A stretch of 64,000 bases of DNA from Fictibacillus terranigra (GTDB lineage: Bacteria > Bacillota > Bacilli > Bacillales > Fictibacillaceae): assembly GCF_030412265.1 (NCBI RefSeq), contig NZ_JAUHLN010000001.1, positions 992,001 to 1,056,000 of the forward strand, written 5' to 3'. Below, one piece after another: positions 15,339 through 24,723 of this stretch. The notes under the pieces were generated by a model that worked only from the letters and a program-made list of their open reading frames with translations, made no database searches and was not told where the DNA came from. Position numbers and translations under genes: made by a program. Position 1 is the stretch's first letter. Each line of letters opens with the position of its first letter.

Positions 15339-15964
15339 TGTGTGGAAAACTGATTGATATCTCCATGCCATTAACTCCTTCTGTTCCGGCCTGGCCAGGA
15401 GACACTCCGTATTCGTTCGAGTTAGCCTGGAAGAAAGCGGATTCAGGATCCGTGAATGTCGGCAAAGTGCAAATGAGCACACACACAGGAACCCATATCG
15501 ATGCACCGTACCACTTTGACAATGAAGGAAAACGTGTGCTGGATCTGGATATAGAGCTCTATGCCGGGAAGGCTCTGTTGGTGGATGTTACGGGTAAGGA
15601 TACAGTTGGGCCTGAGGAGCTGGCGGACATCCCACTGGAAGGAATGGAACGCGTGCTTCTTAAGACGGGGTCTTGGAAGGACAGAAGTGTTTTTCCAGAA
15701 CGCATTACTTATCTTGATGAAAAGCTGGCTGCCTTTTTAGCAGAAAAAGGAATAAAGCTCATTGGCGTGGATGTTCCATCAGTGGATCCTCTCGACAGCA
15801 AAGAGCTTCCTGCTCACCATGCATTTCGCCAAAACGGCATTCATATTTTAGAGGGTATAGTCCTTGATGATGTAAAGCCAGGAGAATATGAGTTGATCGC
15901 GCTGCCTTTGCCGCTAAAAGAAGCGGACGGAAGTCCCGTTCGTGCCGTATTAAGAAAAATATAA
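15338..15964 (+). CDS. kynB: Kynurenine formamidase (arylformamidase)
   Basis: 208-residue cyclase-family metal-dependent hydrolase converting N-formylkynurenine to kynurenine, the step before KynU. The metal-binding motif HTGTHIDAPYHF is present, as are GVDVPSVDPLDS and the His-containing PAHHAFRQNGIHILEGI, all typical of bacterial KynB. Translationally coupled to kynU through the TAATG overlap. Supports a tryptophan-to-anthranilate route if a dioxygenase exists elsewhere. Confidence 0.95.
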   Translation: MCGKLIDISMPLTPSVPAWPGDTPYSFELAWKKADSGSVNVGKVQMSTHTGTHIDAPYHFDNEGKRVLDLDIELYAGKALLVDVTGKDTVGPEELADIPLEGMERVLLKTGSWKDRSVFPERITYLDEKLAAFLAEKGIKLIGVDVPSVDPLDSKELPAHHAFRQNGIHILEGIVLDDVKPGEYELIALPLPLKEADGSPVRAVLRKI

Positions 15965-15974
15965 GGAATCACGC

Positions 15975-16017
15975 GAAGAGTTGATCGAAGTCAAAGGACC
16001 TTGATCAACTCTTTTTG
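15975..16017 (+). terminator. Terminator of kynUB
   Basis: GAAGAGTTGATC and GATCAACTCTT arms followed by TTTTT. Confidence 0.85.
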
Positions 16018-16124
16018 TGTCAGAGCCGAAAACTGTAAAACGTAAGAAAAACCGCTATCTTTGTTTCAACTCTGACGATTGTTTATAATAGAAGTGAAGC
16101 TTAAAGCAAATACGGGGGAACATT

Positions 16125-16412
16125 ATGTATAAGTATGGATTTCAAAATTATTTCGAAGCGGATTTTGGCGCGTTTTATCCTGAAGTGATGGAGGGCGAGC
16201 ATTGGATTAATGTATATTTGAATTTTGATCTGTCAAGACAGACGAAGCTTCCTGCTGATCTGCATGATCCAAGCGCACTTGTTGTATTCGATCGTGATGG
16301 CGAGGTTCAGGATTTTATCGTTCATGATGAAGGTGTAGACTGTGAATATAAGTTTACTGACCGTGAAAAGCAACAAATGCTTTCCTATATAAAAGAACAG
16401 AATTTGATTTAA
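16125..16412 (+). CDS. Hypothetical acidic protein, 95 aa
   Basis: Begins MYKYGFQNYFEADFGAFYPE; rich in aromatic and acidic residues, no signal or membrane segment. GGGGGAA precedes the ATG. It ends 11 bases before ypgR, so probably shares its transcript. I do not recognise the family. Confidence 0.65.
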   Translation: MYKYGFQNYFEADFGAFYPEVMEGEHWINVYLNFDLSRQTKLPADLHDPSALVVFDRDGEVQDFIVHDEGVDCEYKFTDREKQQMLSYIKEQNLI

Positions 16413-16423
16413 GGGGTGAGCGT

Positions 16424-17563
16424 ATGAAAATTAAGGGCATTGAACCAACACCGAGTCCAAACTCCATGAAAATTAACATGGACGAAACGCTGCCGGGGAA
16501 TGAACGCTACAACTACACGAAGGACAACCTGGAGGGTGCACCTGACTATATCCAAAAAATTTTCAAAGTGGAAGGCGTGAAAAGCGTTTACCATGTGGCT
16601 GATTTCATCGCACTTGACCGCCATCCGCGGGCAGATTGGGAAGAGGTGCTGGCTGGTGTCCGGGAAGTTTTCGGAGATTCAGATGAACAGCTGTCTGAAG
16701 CTGCCGGACAGGAGAAAAAGGAAGAAGAATACTTGGAAATTACAGTCCTCATTCAAATGTTCAGGGGCTTGCCGATGCAGGTGAAATTGAAAACCGAAAA
16801 TGAAGAACGGCGCGCCGGCCTTCCGGAGCGTTTTATGAAAGCTGCGCTCGAAGCTCAAAAAGCGTCTGATAACCTTGTGATGGAACGTCAATGGGTAGAG
16901 CAGGGTGTTCGCTACGGAACGTTTGAACAAATCGCACAGGAAGTGGTAGAAGAGATTGCGGCCGCTTATGATCAAGATCGGGTTCAAAAACTAGTGGAAC
17001 AGGCCTTTGCCATGGAATCCGGAAAAGAAGCACCAAAAGAGGAAGTATCAACATCCGAAGTCGCTGAAAAAATGCAGGATGAAGATTGGCACACCCGGTA
17101 TGCCGCTTTGGAACGAATGAATCCAACCGTTAATGATATTATGGTGTTAAAGCAGGCATTGAAGGATCCGAAACCTTCCATCCGCCGCCTGGCCGTTGTT
17201 TATCTTGGCATGATCGAAGATGAGGCAGTACTTCCTCTCCTATACGCGGGATTGAAGGACAAGAACGTCGCGGTTCGCCGGACGGCAGGAGATTGTTTAT
17301 CCGACCTTGGGAATCCGAGTGCCATTCCTGCCATGTGTGACGCGCTTCATGACAAGAACAAGCTCGTTCGCTGGCGCGCTGCACGATTCCTGTTTGAAGT
17401 AGGAGATGAAACGGCCATCCCGGCACTAGAAGACGCAGAAGACGATCCAGAGTTTGAAGTGCGACTGCAGGCAAAGATTGCTCTCGAACGCATCCAAAGC
17501 GGTGAGGAAGCTGCAGGTTCGGTTTGGCAGCAGATGATGAAGAGCCGGGAGAACAACCAATGA
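16424..17563 (+). CDS. ypgR: YpgR/CvfC-family protein (Nfu-N plus HEAT repeats)
   Basis: 379 residues matching B. subtilis YpgR (377 aa) and the 'conserved virulence factor C' family. N-terminal Nfu_N-type scaffold domain (KIKGIEPTPSPNSMKINMDE to about residue 85), a middle region with the conserved IQMFRGLPMQVKL and ERQWVEQGVRYG, and C-terminal HEAT repeats (about 215-365: WHTRYAALERMNP, RRLAVVYLGMIEDEAVLPLL, VRRTAGDCLSDLG, VRWRAARFLFEVGDETA). Cytosolic; probably Fe-S or protein-protein scaffold role, biochemical function not established. Starts after GGGGTGAGC. Confidence 0.93.
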   Translation: MKIKGIEPTPSPNSMKINMDETLPGNERYNYTKDNLEGAPDYIQKIFKVEGVKSVYHVADFIALDRHPRADWEEVLAGVREVFGDSDEQLSEAAGQEKKEEEYLEITVLIQMFRGLPMQVKLKTENEERRAGLPERFMKAALEAQKASDNLVMERQWVEQGVRYGTFEQIAQEVVEEIAAAYDQDRVQKLVEQAFAMESGKEAPKEEVSTSEVAEKMQDEDWHTRYAALERMNPTVNDIMVLKQALKDPKPSIRRLAVVYLGMIEDEAVLPLLYAGLKDKNVAVRRTAGDCLSDLGNPSAIPAMCDALHDKNKLVRWRAARFLFEVGDETAIPALEDAEDDPEFEVRLQAKIALERIQSGEEAAGSVWQQMMKSRENNQ

Positions 17564-17566
17564 ACA

Positions 17567-17606
17567 AAGAAGCGCTCAGACAGACGTCTGCAGCGCTTCT
17601 TTTTCG
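17567..17606. terminator. Bidirectional terminator, ypgR/hydrolase
   Basis: AAGAAGCGCT/AGCGCTTCTT with inner CAGAC/GTCTG pairing and a T run on each side; overlaps the last codons of the convergent hydrolase. Confidence 0.85.
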
Positions 17607-18448
17607 TTTGAAATGAATTGTTTGATGTCTCTCGCTAAATCTAACGGCTTTTCCTCCATGATGAGGTGTCCGGCATCTTTATAAACGATGAGCTTCGAAT
17701 TTTTTAAATCACTGTGAAGCCGTTTACCGGTAGTTAATGGGATGACTTTATCATCGTTGCCGTGAATGAGAAGAATGGGATGAACGATAGTATTCAGTTC
17801 AAAAGGCTTTAAGTCTCCTTCTCGGTGGCGGAGGAGACGAATCAAGCTGTCAAAGAATCCTTCCTCTAAAAATTGTGCTCTATAATCCTTGATTAAATCG
17901 TCCGTAACAAGGTCGATATTATGGAGGACCCCGCTTAAATTATGGCGAAGATCCTTTTTCAGCACCCATCTTTTTAATCCCCAAGAGAAAAAGGGCAGAT
18001 AGGAGCAGCAGATCATGGTGGTTTTCGCCCGTTTAACATACCCGCAGCAGCCGAGGAGTACAATCTTCTTGATCCATTTTCCATCTTGCATCGAGGCATG
18101 GAGTGCGACCTGGCCGCCCATGGAATGACCAATAAGTACGACATCTTTCCATCCCATCTCTTTGATGAACGCGAGCACGAGCTTTCCGTAGCTTTCCAGT
18201 GAGTATTTAAAGGTTTTTGATTTTTCGCTTTTACCAAACCCCGGCAAATCAATGGCCACCACGCGATAATCTTCTGTTAAATGGGGAATCAGCTGCCGAA
18301 AACTGATGGTGGAAGAAAGAAACCCATGAATTAAAATGAGGACTTGGGCATCAGAATTCTTATGCTGAAAATCTTCATAATAAAGTTCGACTTCGCCTAT
18401 TCTTTTCCGATATGCCGGAGTAAGCAGCGGCTGTGTTTTCGTTTCCAT
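17576..18448 (-). CDS. Alpha/beta-fold hydrolase
   Basis: 290 residues. Oxyanion region LIHGFLSSTISF, nucleophile elbow GHSMGG (about residue 109), acid in HGNDDKVIP and His in DAGHLIMEEKP: a complete catalytic triad. No signal peptide. Resembles the YugF group of Bacillus hydrolases, but the substrate cannot be assigned. AGGA(A)TGC before the ATG. Confidence 0.9.
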   Translation of the reverse strand: METKTQPLLTPAYRKRIGEVELYYEDFQHKNSDAQVLILIHGFLSSTISFRQLIPHLTEDYRVVAIDLPGFGKSEKSKTFKYSLESYGKLVLAFIKEMGWKDVVLIGHSMGGQVALHASMQDGKWIKKIVLLGCCGYVKRAKTTMICCSYLPFFSWGLKRWVLKKDLRHNLSGVLHNIDLVTDDLIKDYRAQFLEEGFFDSLIRLLRHREGDLKPFELNTIVHPILLIHGNDDKVIPLTTGKRLHSDLKNSKLIVYKDAGHLIMEEKPLDLARDIKQFISNEKEALQTSV

Positions 18449-18624
18449 TGCATTCCTCCATCATCCTTGCGTCACCATTATTTTGTCCAATCTTTTTCCA
18501 TTTACAAAAGAAATAATTTCCTTGAACATGCACAAAATCCGCGCTTGCCGCTATTCCTTTTTACCTTGGTCCAACATATTTTATTAGTGTGTAGGACGCA
18601 ACAGATGAAGGAGGTTTGTAATAT

Positions 18625-18792
18625 ATGGCATATCCTTATGGTGGTGGCTTTCCGTACTATGGCTACGGCTACGGCTATGGCGTAGGCGGCGGTGGCGGCG
18701 GTGGATATGGTTACGGCTGGATTTGGGCTGTCTTGATTATCATATTTATACTTCTCCTTATCTTTGGAGGTTTATGGTGGTTCTTTAGATAA
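18625..18792 (+). CDS. YjcZ-family sporulation protein
   Basis: 55 residues: an N-terminal Gly/Tyr-rich stretch (MAYPYGGGFPYYGYGYGYG then seven Gly) and one membrane span (WIWAVLIIIFILLLIFGGLWWFF). This is the layout of the YjcZ-type small sporulation membrane proteins, in which a Gly-rich head precedes an IV..FILLLI..G span. GAAGGAGG is well spaced before the ATG. Function unknown; expression during sporulation is inferred. Confidence 0.7.
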   Translation: MAYPYGGGFPYYGYGYGYGVGGGGGGGYGYGWIWAVLIIIFILLLIFGGLWWFFR

Positions 18793-19221
18793 GGAAGTGA
18801 AGGGCTTGAAGATCTAAACTTCAGGCTCTTTCCATGAATAATGCGGATAAAAAAGGGGATAATGTATCAAAAAATGGAGCGAAAAACGGATGCATAGTAA
18901 ACACACCGTATTATATATATGTGAAGAATACTTAAGCGGGAATTGCTATTATTATAAAACTGAGCTGATCACCCATGATTCCTGGAGAAACCCGGAGTCT
19001 ATTTCGTGGTCCCGTCCCCGCCCCATTTCAAAAGCGACTTTCATGAAACAAAAAAAAGCCGGTTTCAGGACTGAGCACCGAAAAATTAATAAATCTCCTG
19101 CCAGGGTCATCTCCTTACATAAAAACAGGACGAACCGGGCGGCTTCTGAATGATTTGTATTGCTGTACAAGGTCTCTGTGTTTAGGAGGCTTTTTTTATT
19201 TTCTGCGATGCAAGAAAAGAC

Positions 19222-19253
19222 AAAAAAGACAGGCATGTGGTGGCATGCCTGTC
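19222..19253 (-). terminator. Orphan minus-strand terminator
   Basis: Perfect 10-base stem with 6-base loop, followed on the minus strand by TTTTTTG. No minus-strand gene lies upstream of it; it may end an antisense or small RNA, or be a relic. Confidence 0.6.
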
Positions 19254-19361
19254 AAAAGAAAAAGGGGGAATATTGAATGCTGCCTTATCATTATGGACAG
19301 CTCTCCAAAAGTTAAACCATAAAAGAAGGAAAAAAGGGAATACAGAGACTGTGTAGATTAT

Positions 19362-19425
19362 GGTGCCTGGATTACGGTGCCTGGCACCCCTTTTTGACAT
19401 GTTTGTAATCGTGGTGCCAGGCACC
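19362..19425. repeat. GGTGCC palindromic repeat cluster, copy A
   Basis: GGTGCCTGG (partial) at 19362-19370, GGTGCCTGGCACC at 19376-19388 and GGTGCCAGGCACC at 19413-19425. The last is preceded by GTAATCGT, as is the right-hand unit of the 34111-34160 copy. REP-like intergenic palindromes. Confidence 0.8.
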
Positions 19426-19451
19426 GATAATAGAAAGGAGATGTGCCAAGG

Positions 19452-20834
19452 ATGACAGAATATCGGATAGCGAAGGATACGCTAGGAGAAGTGAAGGTGC
19501 CCAAGGAGGCATACTATGGGGCCCAGACCCAGCGGGCGGTGGAGAATTTTCCGATCAGCGGGCAAACATTGCCTTTTGCTTTTGTTAGGGCACAGGCGAT
19601 CATCAAAGCGAGCGCAGCTGCAGCCAACCGGGACTGCGGAGAGCTCGATGAAAAACGAGCCAATGCCATTGTTCAAGCAGCAGAGGAAATTATGGAAGGC
19701 AAACTGAAAGATCAGTTTGTCGTTGATGCTTATCAGGCTGGAGCAGGAACATCACAGAATATGAACGCCAATGAGGTAATCGCCAGCCGTGCTTCTGAGC
19801 TTCTCGGCGGTTCAAAAGGAGATTGGAGCAAGGTCCATCCGAACGATCATGTAAACATGGCCCAGTCTACCAATGATACGATCCATGTTGCCATCAATGT
19901 CGCAGCAGCACAGGAACTGTATGAGAAGCTTTATCCTGCGCTCGAGGAAACGATAATTGCGCTGAGGAATAAGCAGGCGGAATTCCACCATATCATCAAA
20001 TCAGGAAGAACCCACTTGCAGGATGCTGTTCCGATGCGGCTCGGACACTCATTTGGGGGATATGCGGAAAGCCTGCAAAAAGCATATGAGGCCTTCAAAC
20101 AGAGTGAGCCTTTCCTCTTTGAGATCGGACTTGGGGGAAATGCAGTAGGCACGGGAATCAACGCCCACCCTGAATATGCGGACCGCGCGATCAAGGAGGT
20201 TGCCGACAGAACCGGCCTGCCGTTCAGAAACCCGACGGACCGCTTCCGATTCATGCAGAATAACGGGGCTGCCATCCAGATCAGCTCCCATCTGAAAGAG
20301 CTGGCGATCCATCTTATTAAAATTTCCTCTGACCTGCGTCTCCTTAGCTCAGGACCCCGGACAGGAATAGCAGAGCTTATCCTGCCTGCTGTTCAGCCGG
20401 GTTCATCCATCATGCCTGGAAAAGTAAATCCCGTGATTCTTGAAAACATGTATATGATCTGTGCCCAGGTCATCGGCAATGATACATGCATTACTACAGC
20501 CGGGATCGGCAGCCAGCTTGAGATTAATGTCATGATGCCGGTCATCGGCTTCAACCTTCTTCATTCCATCACCATTCTGTCTTCGGGGATGAAGGTCTTT
20601 ACCGAACGCTGTCTCAGCGGCCTTGAAGCGAATGAAGGCCGTATTAACGCATTGATGGAACAAAGCCTGGCGATAGCTACCGCATTAAATCCAAGAATAG
20701 GATATGAAAAAGCGGCAGAAGTAGCAAAGGAAAGCTATCAATCGGGCAAAACAGTAAAAGAAGTAGCTGTAGAAAAAGGATATGTGACCGAAGAACAAGC
20801 AGAAGCTTTGTTAAATCCGGAGAACTTAGTCTGA
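19452..20834 (+). CDS. Class II fumarase/aspartase-family lyase
   Basis: 460 residues of the fumarase/aspartate ammonia-lyase superfamily. Signature GSSIMPGKVNPV (about 315-326) with catalytic Ser, SGRTHLQDAVPM, SSGPRTG and the HPNDHVNMAQSTNDT substrate loop are all present. Mixed features: DAYQAGAGTSQNMNANE and LLSSGPR recall aspartase, MPGKVNP fumarase. I therefore cannot choose between fumC and aspA. ATG at 19452 has AAGGAG 11 bases upstream; the GTG at 19443 is too close to it. Monocistronic, preceded by a GGTGCC repeat. Confidence 0.9.
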   Translation: MTEYRIAKDTLGEVKVPKEAYYGAQTQRAVENFPISGQTLPFAFVRAQAIIKASAAAANRDCGELDEKRANAIVQAAEEIMEGKLKDQFVVDAYQAGAGTSQNMNANEVIASRASELLGGSKGDWSKVHPNDHVNMAQSTNDTIHVAINVAAAQELYEKLYPALEETIIALRNKQAEFHHIIKSGRTHLQDAVPMRLGHSFGGYAESLQKAYEAFKQSEPFLFEIGLGGNAVGTGINAHPEYADRAIKEVADRTGLPFRNPTDRFRFMQNNGAAIQISSHLKELAIHLIKISSDLRLLSSGPRTGIAELILPAVQPGSSIMPGKVNPVILENMYMICAQVIGNDTCITTAGIGSQLEINVMMPVIGFNLLHSITILSSGMKVFTERCLSGLEANEGRINALMEQSLAIATALNPRIGYEKAAEVAKESYQSGKTVKEVAVEKGYVTEEQAEALLNPENLV

Positions 20835-20862
20835 TTTTTTGTAAAAAAAGTTTCCATTTCAT

Positions 20863-20912
20863 GCAAATATGGGTATGGGAATGATGCAAATGTCATTCTT
20901 ATGCCCTATTTG
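20863..20912. repeat. Long inverted repeat downstream of the lyase gene
   Basis: GCAAATA-T-GGGTATGGGAATGA (20863-20884) pairs with TCATTCTTATGCCC-TATTTGC (20892-20912): about 21 base pairs with three G-U wobbles and one bulge. No T run follows on the plus strand, so it is not a canonical terminator; wobble pairs favour a plus-strand RNA structure. Confidence 0.6.
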
Positions 20913-21018
20913 CTCGGAAACAGGCATGGGCAGGAGGTTTTATCCTGTTTCATTCGTTTTATTTTATTTCCTGTATGTGTTATACTTAATAGGTTAAAAA
21001 ATAGTTAGGAGTGTTTTC

Positions 21019-21417
21019 ATGAATTTTGAAGTTGGTAGCATCGTTGAAGGTAAAGTAACAGGAATTAAACCGTTTGGTGCTTTCGTCGCTTTAAACGACG
21101 AAGTTCAGGGATTAGTTCATATCTCTGAGGTTTCTCATAGCTTTGTTAAAGATATTAACGACGTATTAAAAGTGGGGGATGTTGTTCAGGTTAAAATCCT
21201 TTCTGTTGACGAGGATTCTAAGAAGATCTCTTTGTCCATCCGTCAAACTCAGGAAGCTCCGGCACAAGCTCCTAAAAAGGAGCGCCGTCCTGCACCGAAG
21301 AAGCAAGCGGCTCAAGATTCTTCCAAAGGCTTTAACACACTTGAAGCTAAACTTAAAGAGTGGTTGAAAGAGTCTACAGACCGTCAAGCTCAACTGAACA
21401 AACGCCTTAAGAAGTAA
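21019..21417 (+). CDS. yugI: S1-domain RNA-binding general stress protein 13
   Basis: 132 residues. N-terminal S1 RNA-binding domain (about 1-75: FEVGSIVEGKVTGIKPFGAFVAL...GLVHISEVSHSFVKDINDVLKVGDVVQVKILSVDEDSKKISLSI), a Pro/Lys linker, and the C-terminal GFNTLEAKLKEWL motif typical of YugI/GSP13. Ribosome-associated in B. subtilis. TAGGAG precedes the ATG; a TATACT -10 lies at 20981. Followed by a shared terminator with yuzA, as in B. subtilis. Confidence 0.95.
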   Translation: MNFEVGSIVEGKVTGIKPFGAFVALNDEVQGLVHISEVSHSFVKDINDVLKVGDVVQVKILSVDEDSKKISLSIRQTQEAPAQAPKKERRPAPKKQAAQDSSKGFNTLEAKLKEWLKESTDRQAQLNKRLKK

Positions 21418-21455
21418 TAAAAAAGGTTCTTCCCTTAGAGGAAGAACCTTTTTTA
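21418..21455. terminator. Bidirectional terminator, yugI/yuzA
   Basis: AAAAAGGTTCTTCC/GGAAGAACCTTTTTT, T runs on both strands. Confidence 0.9.
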
Positions 21456-21471
21456 TATTTCAACGTACATA

Positions 21472-21708
21472 TTACACGCGGTTGGTTTCAATGCTGTCTT
21501 CTCGTTCAACTTCATGTGACGGTTTGAAAAGGAGAGTCAGGCAGTATAAGCCGGATAATCCAACCAGCCCGTAAACAATGCGGGAAAGAGCTGCATCTTG
21601 TCCGCCGAAGACCGCCGCCACCAAGTCGAATTGGAAGAAACCGATAAGACCCCAGTTAATGGCACCAATGATAACTAATGCTAATGCCGTGCGCTGTAAT
21701 CCATTCAT
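21472..21708 (-). CDS. yuzA: DUF378 membrane protein YuzA
   Basis: 78 residues with two membrane spans. The DUF378 pattern (LALVIIGAINWGLIGFFQFDLVAAVFG ... RIVYGLVGLSGLYCL) is unmistakable. GGAGGTAATGCC lies before the ATG. Same position next to yugI as in B. subtilis. Function unknown. Confidence 0.93.
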   Translation of the reverse strand: MNGLQRTALALVIIGAINWGLIGFFQFDLVAAVFGGQDAALSRIVYGLVGLSGLYCLTLLFKPSHEVEREDSIETNRV

Positions 21709-21790
21709 GGCATTACCTCCCTTAGGGATTAAATAGATAGCAGTAATAGGATGACATCTTTCTGTTAGGATTATACATTTCCACCTACCA

Positions 21791-21848
21791 CTTAAACATA
21801 AACATCGTTCCCTATGAAATTTAATGTTTGTTTAAATGTTTGTTTAAG
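21791..21848. promoter_or_regulatory. AT-rich inverted and direct repeats upstream of the ADH gene
   Basis: CTTAAACATAAACAT at 21791 faces two tandem ATGTTTGTTTAA units (21824-21848) in inverted orientation. Possible operator for the divergent yuzA/ADH region; no regulator can be named. Confidence 0.35.
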
Positions 21849-21949
21849 TTTTGCTAAGGTATCAGTGCTTTAAGCCGATTACTTTACTTTTAATTTCCAT
21901 CTGATAGATAATACTAACGAAGTATTGGAAATGAAGGAGGAAAAAATAA

Positions 21950-23113
21950 ATGAATTCATTTACGTACTATAATCCGACAAGATTAGTTTTCGGTAAAGGG
22001 CAGCTTAGCCAGTTATCTTCTGAAATGGAACCCTACGGGAAAAAAGTACTGCTTGTTTATGGGGGCGGAAGCATTAAACGGAGCGGACTTTACGATCAAG
22101 TAACCGGCGAGCTAAAAAAAATGGGTGCTGAAGTTCATGAATTATCCGGTGTAGAACCAAATCCCAGATTGACTACGGTTAAAAAAGGGATTGAGATCTG
22201 CAAAGAGAACAATGTTGAATTCATCCTTGCAGTGGGCGGAGGAAGTGTTATTGACTGCACAAAGGCGATCGCAGCAGGAGCCAAATACGATGGGGACGTT
22301 TGGGATTTTGTAACCAAAAAAGCCACTCCTAAAGATGCGATTCCGTTCGGTACGGTTCTTACCCTGGCCGCTACAGGCTCTGAGATGAACGCTGGTTCTG
22401 TTATCACAAACTGGGAAACGAATGAAAAATATGGATGGGGAAGCCCGCTGGTGTTCCCTAAGTTCTCTATTCTTGACCCAGTGAATACATTTACAGTGCC
22501 AAAAGACCATACGATCTACGGAATGGTGGATATGATGTCTCACGTTCTTGAAACGTACCTTAACCATACAGAGAACGCACACCTTCAAGACCGTTTTGCT
22601 GAATCCATCCTTAAAACGGTTATGGAAGCAGCTCCTAAATTAGTAGATGATCTTGAAAATTATGATTTGCGTGAAACGGTTCTTTATAACGGGACAATGG
22701 CACTGAACGGAATGATTGCTATGGGGGTAAAAGGTGACTGGGCGACTCATAATCTTGAGCATGCGGTCTCGGCCGTTTATGACATTCCTCATGCCGGCGG
22801 ATTAGCGATCCTGTTCCCGAACCTGCTTCGCCACGTGATTGATCAAGGACCTGAACGCTTGAAGCAATTAGCTGTCCGTGTGTTTAACGTAGATCCACAA
22901 GGCAGATCAGACCGTGAAGTTGCGCTCGAAGGTATTGACAAGCTGTCTGCATTCTGGACTTCTATCGGTGCACCTCATCGTCTTGCAGACTATGACATCG
23001 ACGATTCAAAGCTTGATCTCATTGCAGACAAAGCCATGGCAAATGGTGAATTCGGTAATTTTAAAAAGTTGAATAAAAAGGATGTACTCGAAATTCTTCG
23101 TATGTCTCTATAA
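21950..23113 (+). CDS. yugK: Iron-containing (NAD(P)H-dependent) alcohol dehydrogenase
   Basis: 387 residues of the group III Fe-dependent alcohol dehydrogenases (BdhA/YqhD type). Nucleotide-binding [15 protein letters not shown], and metal ligands in [12 protein letters not shown] (Asp, His) and in [20 protein letters not shown] (two His). Probably reduces aldehydes. B. subtilis has two such genes (yugJ, yugK) at this place between yuzA and pgi; here only one remains, so yugJ versus yugK is a guess. GGAGG precedes the ATG. Confidence 0.92.
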   Translation: MNSFTYYNPTRLVFGKGQLSQLSSEMEPYGKKVLLVYGGGSIKRSGLYDQVTGELKKMGAEVHELSGVEPNPRLTTVKKGIEICKENNVEFILAVGGGSVIDCTKAIAAGAKYDGDVWDFVTKKATPKDAIPFGTVLTLAATGSEMNAGSVITNWETNEKYGWGSPLVFPKFSILDPVNTFTVPKDHTIYGMVDMMSHVLETYLNHTENAHLQDRFAESILKTVMEAAPKLVDDLENYDLRETVLYNGTMALNGMIAMGVKGDWATHNLEHAVSAVYDIPHAGGLAILFPNLLRHVIDQGPERLKQLAVRVFNVDPQGRSDREVALEGIDKLSAFWTSIGAPHRLADYDIDDSKLDLIADKAMANGEFGNFKKLNKKDVLEILRMSL

Positions 23114-23115
23114 GG

Positions 23116-23144
23116 AAAAAGAGGGGAGTTCCCTCTCTTTTTTT
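23116..23144 (+). terminator. Terminator of the ADH gene
   Basis: AGAGGG...CCCTCT hairpin with a run of seven T. Confidence 0.85.
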
Positions 23145-23187
23145 ATTCAGAGGATTCGCATTTTTTCTAAATATTACGACTACTTGG

Positions 23188-23202
23188 AGTAAACGTTTTC
23201 AA
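23188..23202 (-). promoter_or_regulatory. cre site upstream of pgi
   Basis: Minus strand TTGAAAACGTTTACT matches the CcpA cre consensus WTGNAANCGNWNNCW at every position; it lies about 80 bases upstream of the pgi start. Confidence 0.6.
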
Positions 23203-23279
23203 GCGGCCGTTTTCTTGATTAACATTTTTTATTTGGTTAAAGTAAAAGAAACCAGAACAAAAAACGGAGGCGTTTAAAC

Positions 23280-24629
23280 ATGGCCAATAAACTGCATTTT
23301 GATTACAGCAAGGCTTTGCCTTTCTTAGGTGAGCATGAAGTATCTAATTTATCTGCATTAGTAAAAGCAGCACACGAGCAAATCCATGATAAAACTGGTG
23401 CTGGAAGCGACTTTTTAGGATGGGTCGATCTTCCGACAGCCTATGATAAGGAAGAATTTGCGCGTATACAAAAAAGTGCCGAAAAAATCAAAAGTGATTC
23501 TGATGTGCTGATCGTGATTGGTATCGGCGGATCTTACTTAGGAGCCCGTGCGGCGATTGAAATGCTCAATCACTCGTTCTACAATCTGCTTTCTAAAGAA
23601 GAACGCAAAACCCCGCAGGTTATCTTTGCAGGGCAAAACATCTCTTCTACGTATGTTAAAGACTTGTTTCATGTATTAGAGGGCAAAGATGTTTCCGTAA
23701 ACGTGATCTCTAAATCTGGAACAACGACTGAACCTGCCATTGCGTTTCGTATTTTCCGCAAGTTCCTTGAAGAGAAGTATGGCAAAGAAGAAGCACGAAA
23801 ACGTATCTATGCCACAACTGACCGTGCAAAAGGTGCATTAAAAACACTGGCAGATGAAGAAGGCTACGAAAGCTTTGTGATTCCTGATGATGTAGGCGGA
23901 CGCTATTCCGTGCTAACAGCGGTAGGGCTTCTTCCGATCGCAGTCAGCGGTGTAAACATCGAAGAAATGATGAGCGGAGCGGCAGATGCGAGCAAGGATT
24001 ATTCCAATCCGAACCTTGCCGAAAATGAAGCTTACCAATATGCAGCTGCTCGTAACGCGCTTTACAATAAAGGTAAAACGATCGAATTGATGGTGAACTA
24101 TGAACCGAACCTTCATTATGTTTCCGAATGGTGGAAACAGCTGTATGGTGAAAGTGAAGGGAAAGACAACAAAGGCATCTATCCAGCATCTGTTGACTTT
24201 TCAACGGATCTGCACTCCATGGGCCAATATGTGCAGGAGGGACGCCGTGATTTGTTTGAAACTGTCCTGAATGTCGAGAAGGCACGTGAAGAAATGACGA
24301 TCGAGGAAGACGATCAAAACCTGGATAAGCTGAACTTCATTGCAGGACAAACCATGGACGTTGTGAACAAGAAAGCGTTCCAGGGGACATTGCTTGCGCA
24401 TACGGATGGCGGCGTGCCGAACTTGATCGTGAACATTCCGGAAATGACACCGTATCATTTCGGATATCTGGTGTATTTCTTTGAAAAGGCTTGTGCCATC
24501 AGCGGCTATCTTCTTGGAGTAAATCCATTCGATCAGCCAGGGGTTGAAGCCTATAAGAAAAACATGTTTGCGCTTCTCGGTAAACCTGGTTTTGAAAAAG
24601 AAAAGGAAGAACTTGAAAAACGTCTTTAA
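23280..24629 (+). CDS. pgi: Glucose-6-phosphate isomerase
   Basis: 449 residues, the short bacterial Pgi. Substrate-binding [43 protein letters not shown] (family signature), the catalytic Glu in [14 protein letters not shown], His in [14 protein letters not shown] and Lys near the C-terminus ([10 protein letters not shown]). Interconverts glucose-6-P and fructose-6-P. GGAGG before the ATG; cre site upstream. Followed by yugN as in B. subtilis. Confidence 0.98.
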   Translation: MANKLHFDYSKALPFLGEHEVSNLSALVKAAHEQIHDKTGAGSDFLGWVDLPTAYDKEEFARIQKSAEKIKSDSDVLIVIGIGGSYLGARAAIEMLNHSFYNLLSKEERKTPQVIFAGQNISSTYVKDLFHVLEGKDVSVNVISKSGTTTEPAIAFRIFRKFLEEKYGKEEARKRIYATTDRAKGALKTLADEEGYESFVIPDDVGGRYSVLTAVGLLPIAVSGVNIEEMMSGAADASKDYSNPNLAENEAYQYAAARNALYNKGKTIELMVNYEPNLHYVSEWWKQLYGESEGKDNKGIYPASVDFSTDLHSMGQYVQEGRRDLFETVLNVEKAREEMTIEEDDQNLDKLNFIAGQTMDVVNKKAFQGTLLAHTDGGVPNLIVNIPEMTPYHFGYLVYFFEKACAISGYLLGVNPFDQPGVEAYKKNMFALLGKPGFEKEKEELEKRL

Positions 24630-24634
24630 ATCAT

Positions 24635-24672
24635 AAAGCTCCTAGCCCGCAGGGCAGGGGCTTTATTTTTTA
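24635..24672 (+). terminator. Terminator of pgi
   Basis: AAAGCTCCT-GCCC/GGGC-GGGGCTTT hairpin with ATTTTTT. Confidence 0.85.
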
Positions 24673-24723
24673 TGCTTTTGGGGGATGATAAAAGGTAAAC
24701 CGTTACCAATAAAGGAGATAAGA

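Larger units (their letters stand above)
18793..19451. other. 659-base gene-free stretch
   Basis: No convincing gene. An 87-codon frame at 18890 lacks a ribosome site and any recognisable motif. Contents seen: a weak hairpin after yjcZ (18796-18832), a perfect 10-base hairpin GACAGGCATG/CATGCCTGTC at 19228-19253 that has a T run only on the minus strand, and a GGTGCC-family repeat cluster at 19362-19425 just ahead of the fumarase/aspartase gene. Confidence 0.6.

Noticed and set aside
18890-19153. 87-codon plus-strand frame in the long gap
   Set aside because: No ribosome site, no recognisable motif, and unusual residue mix; treated as chance.
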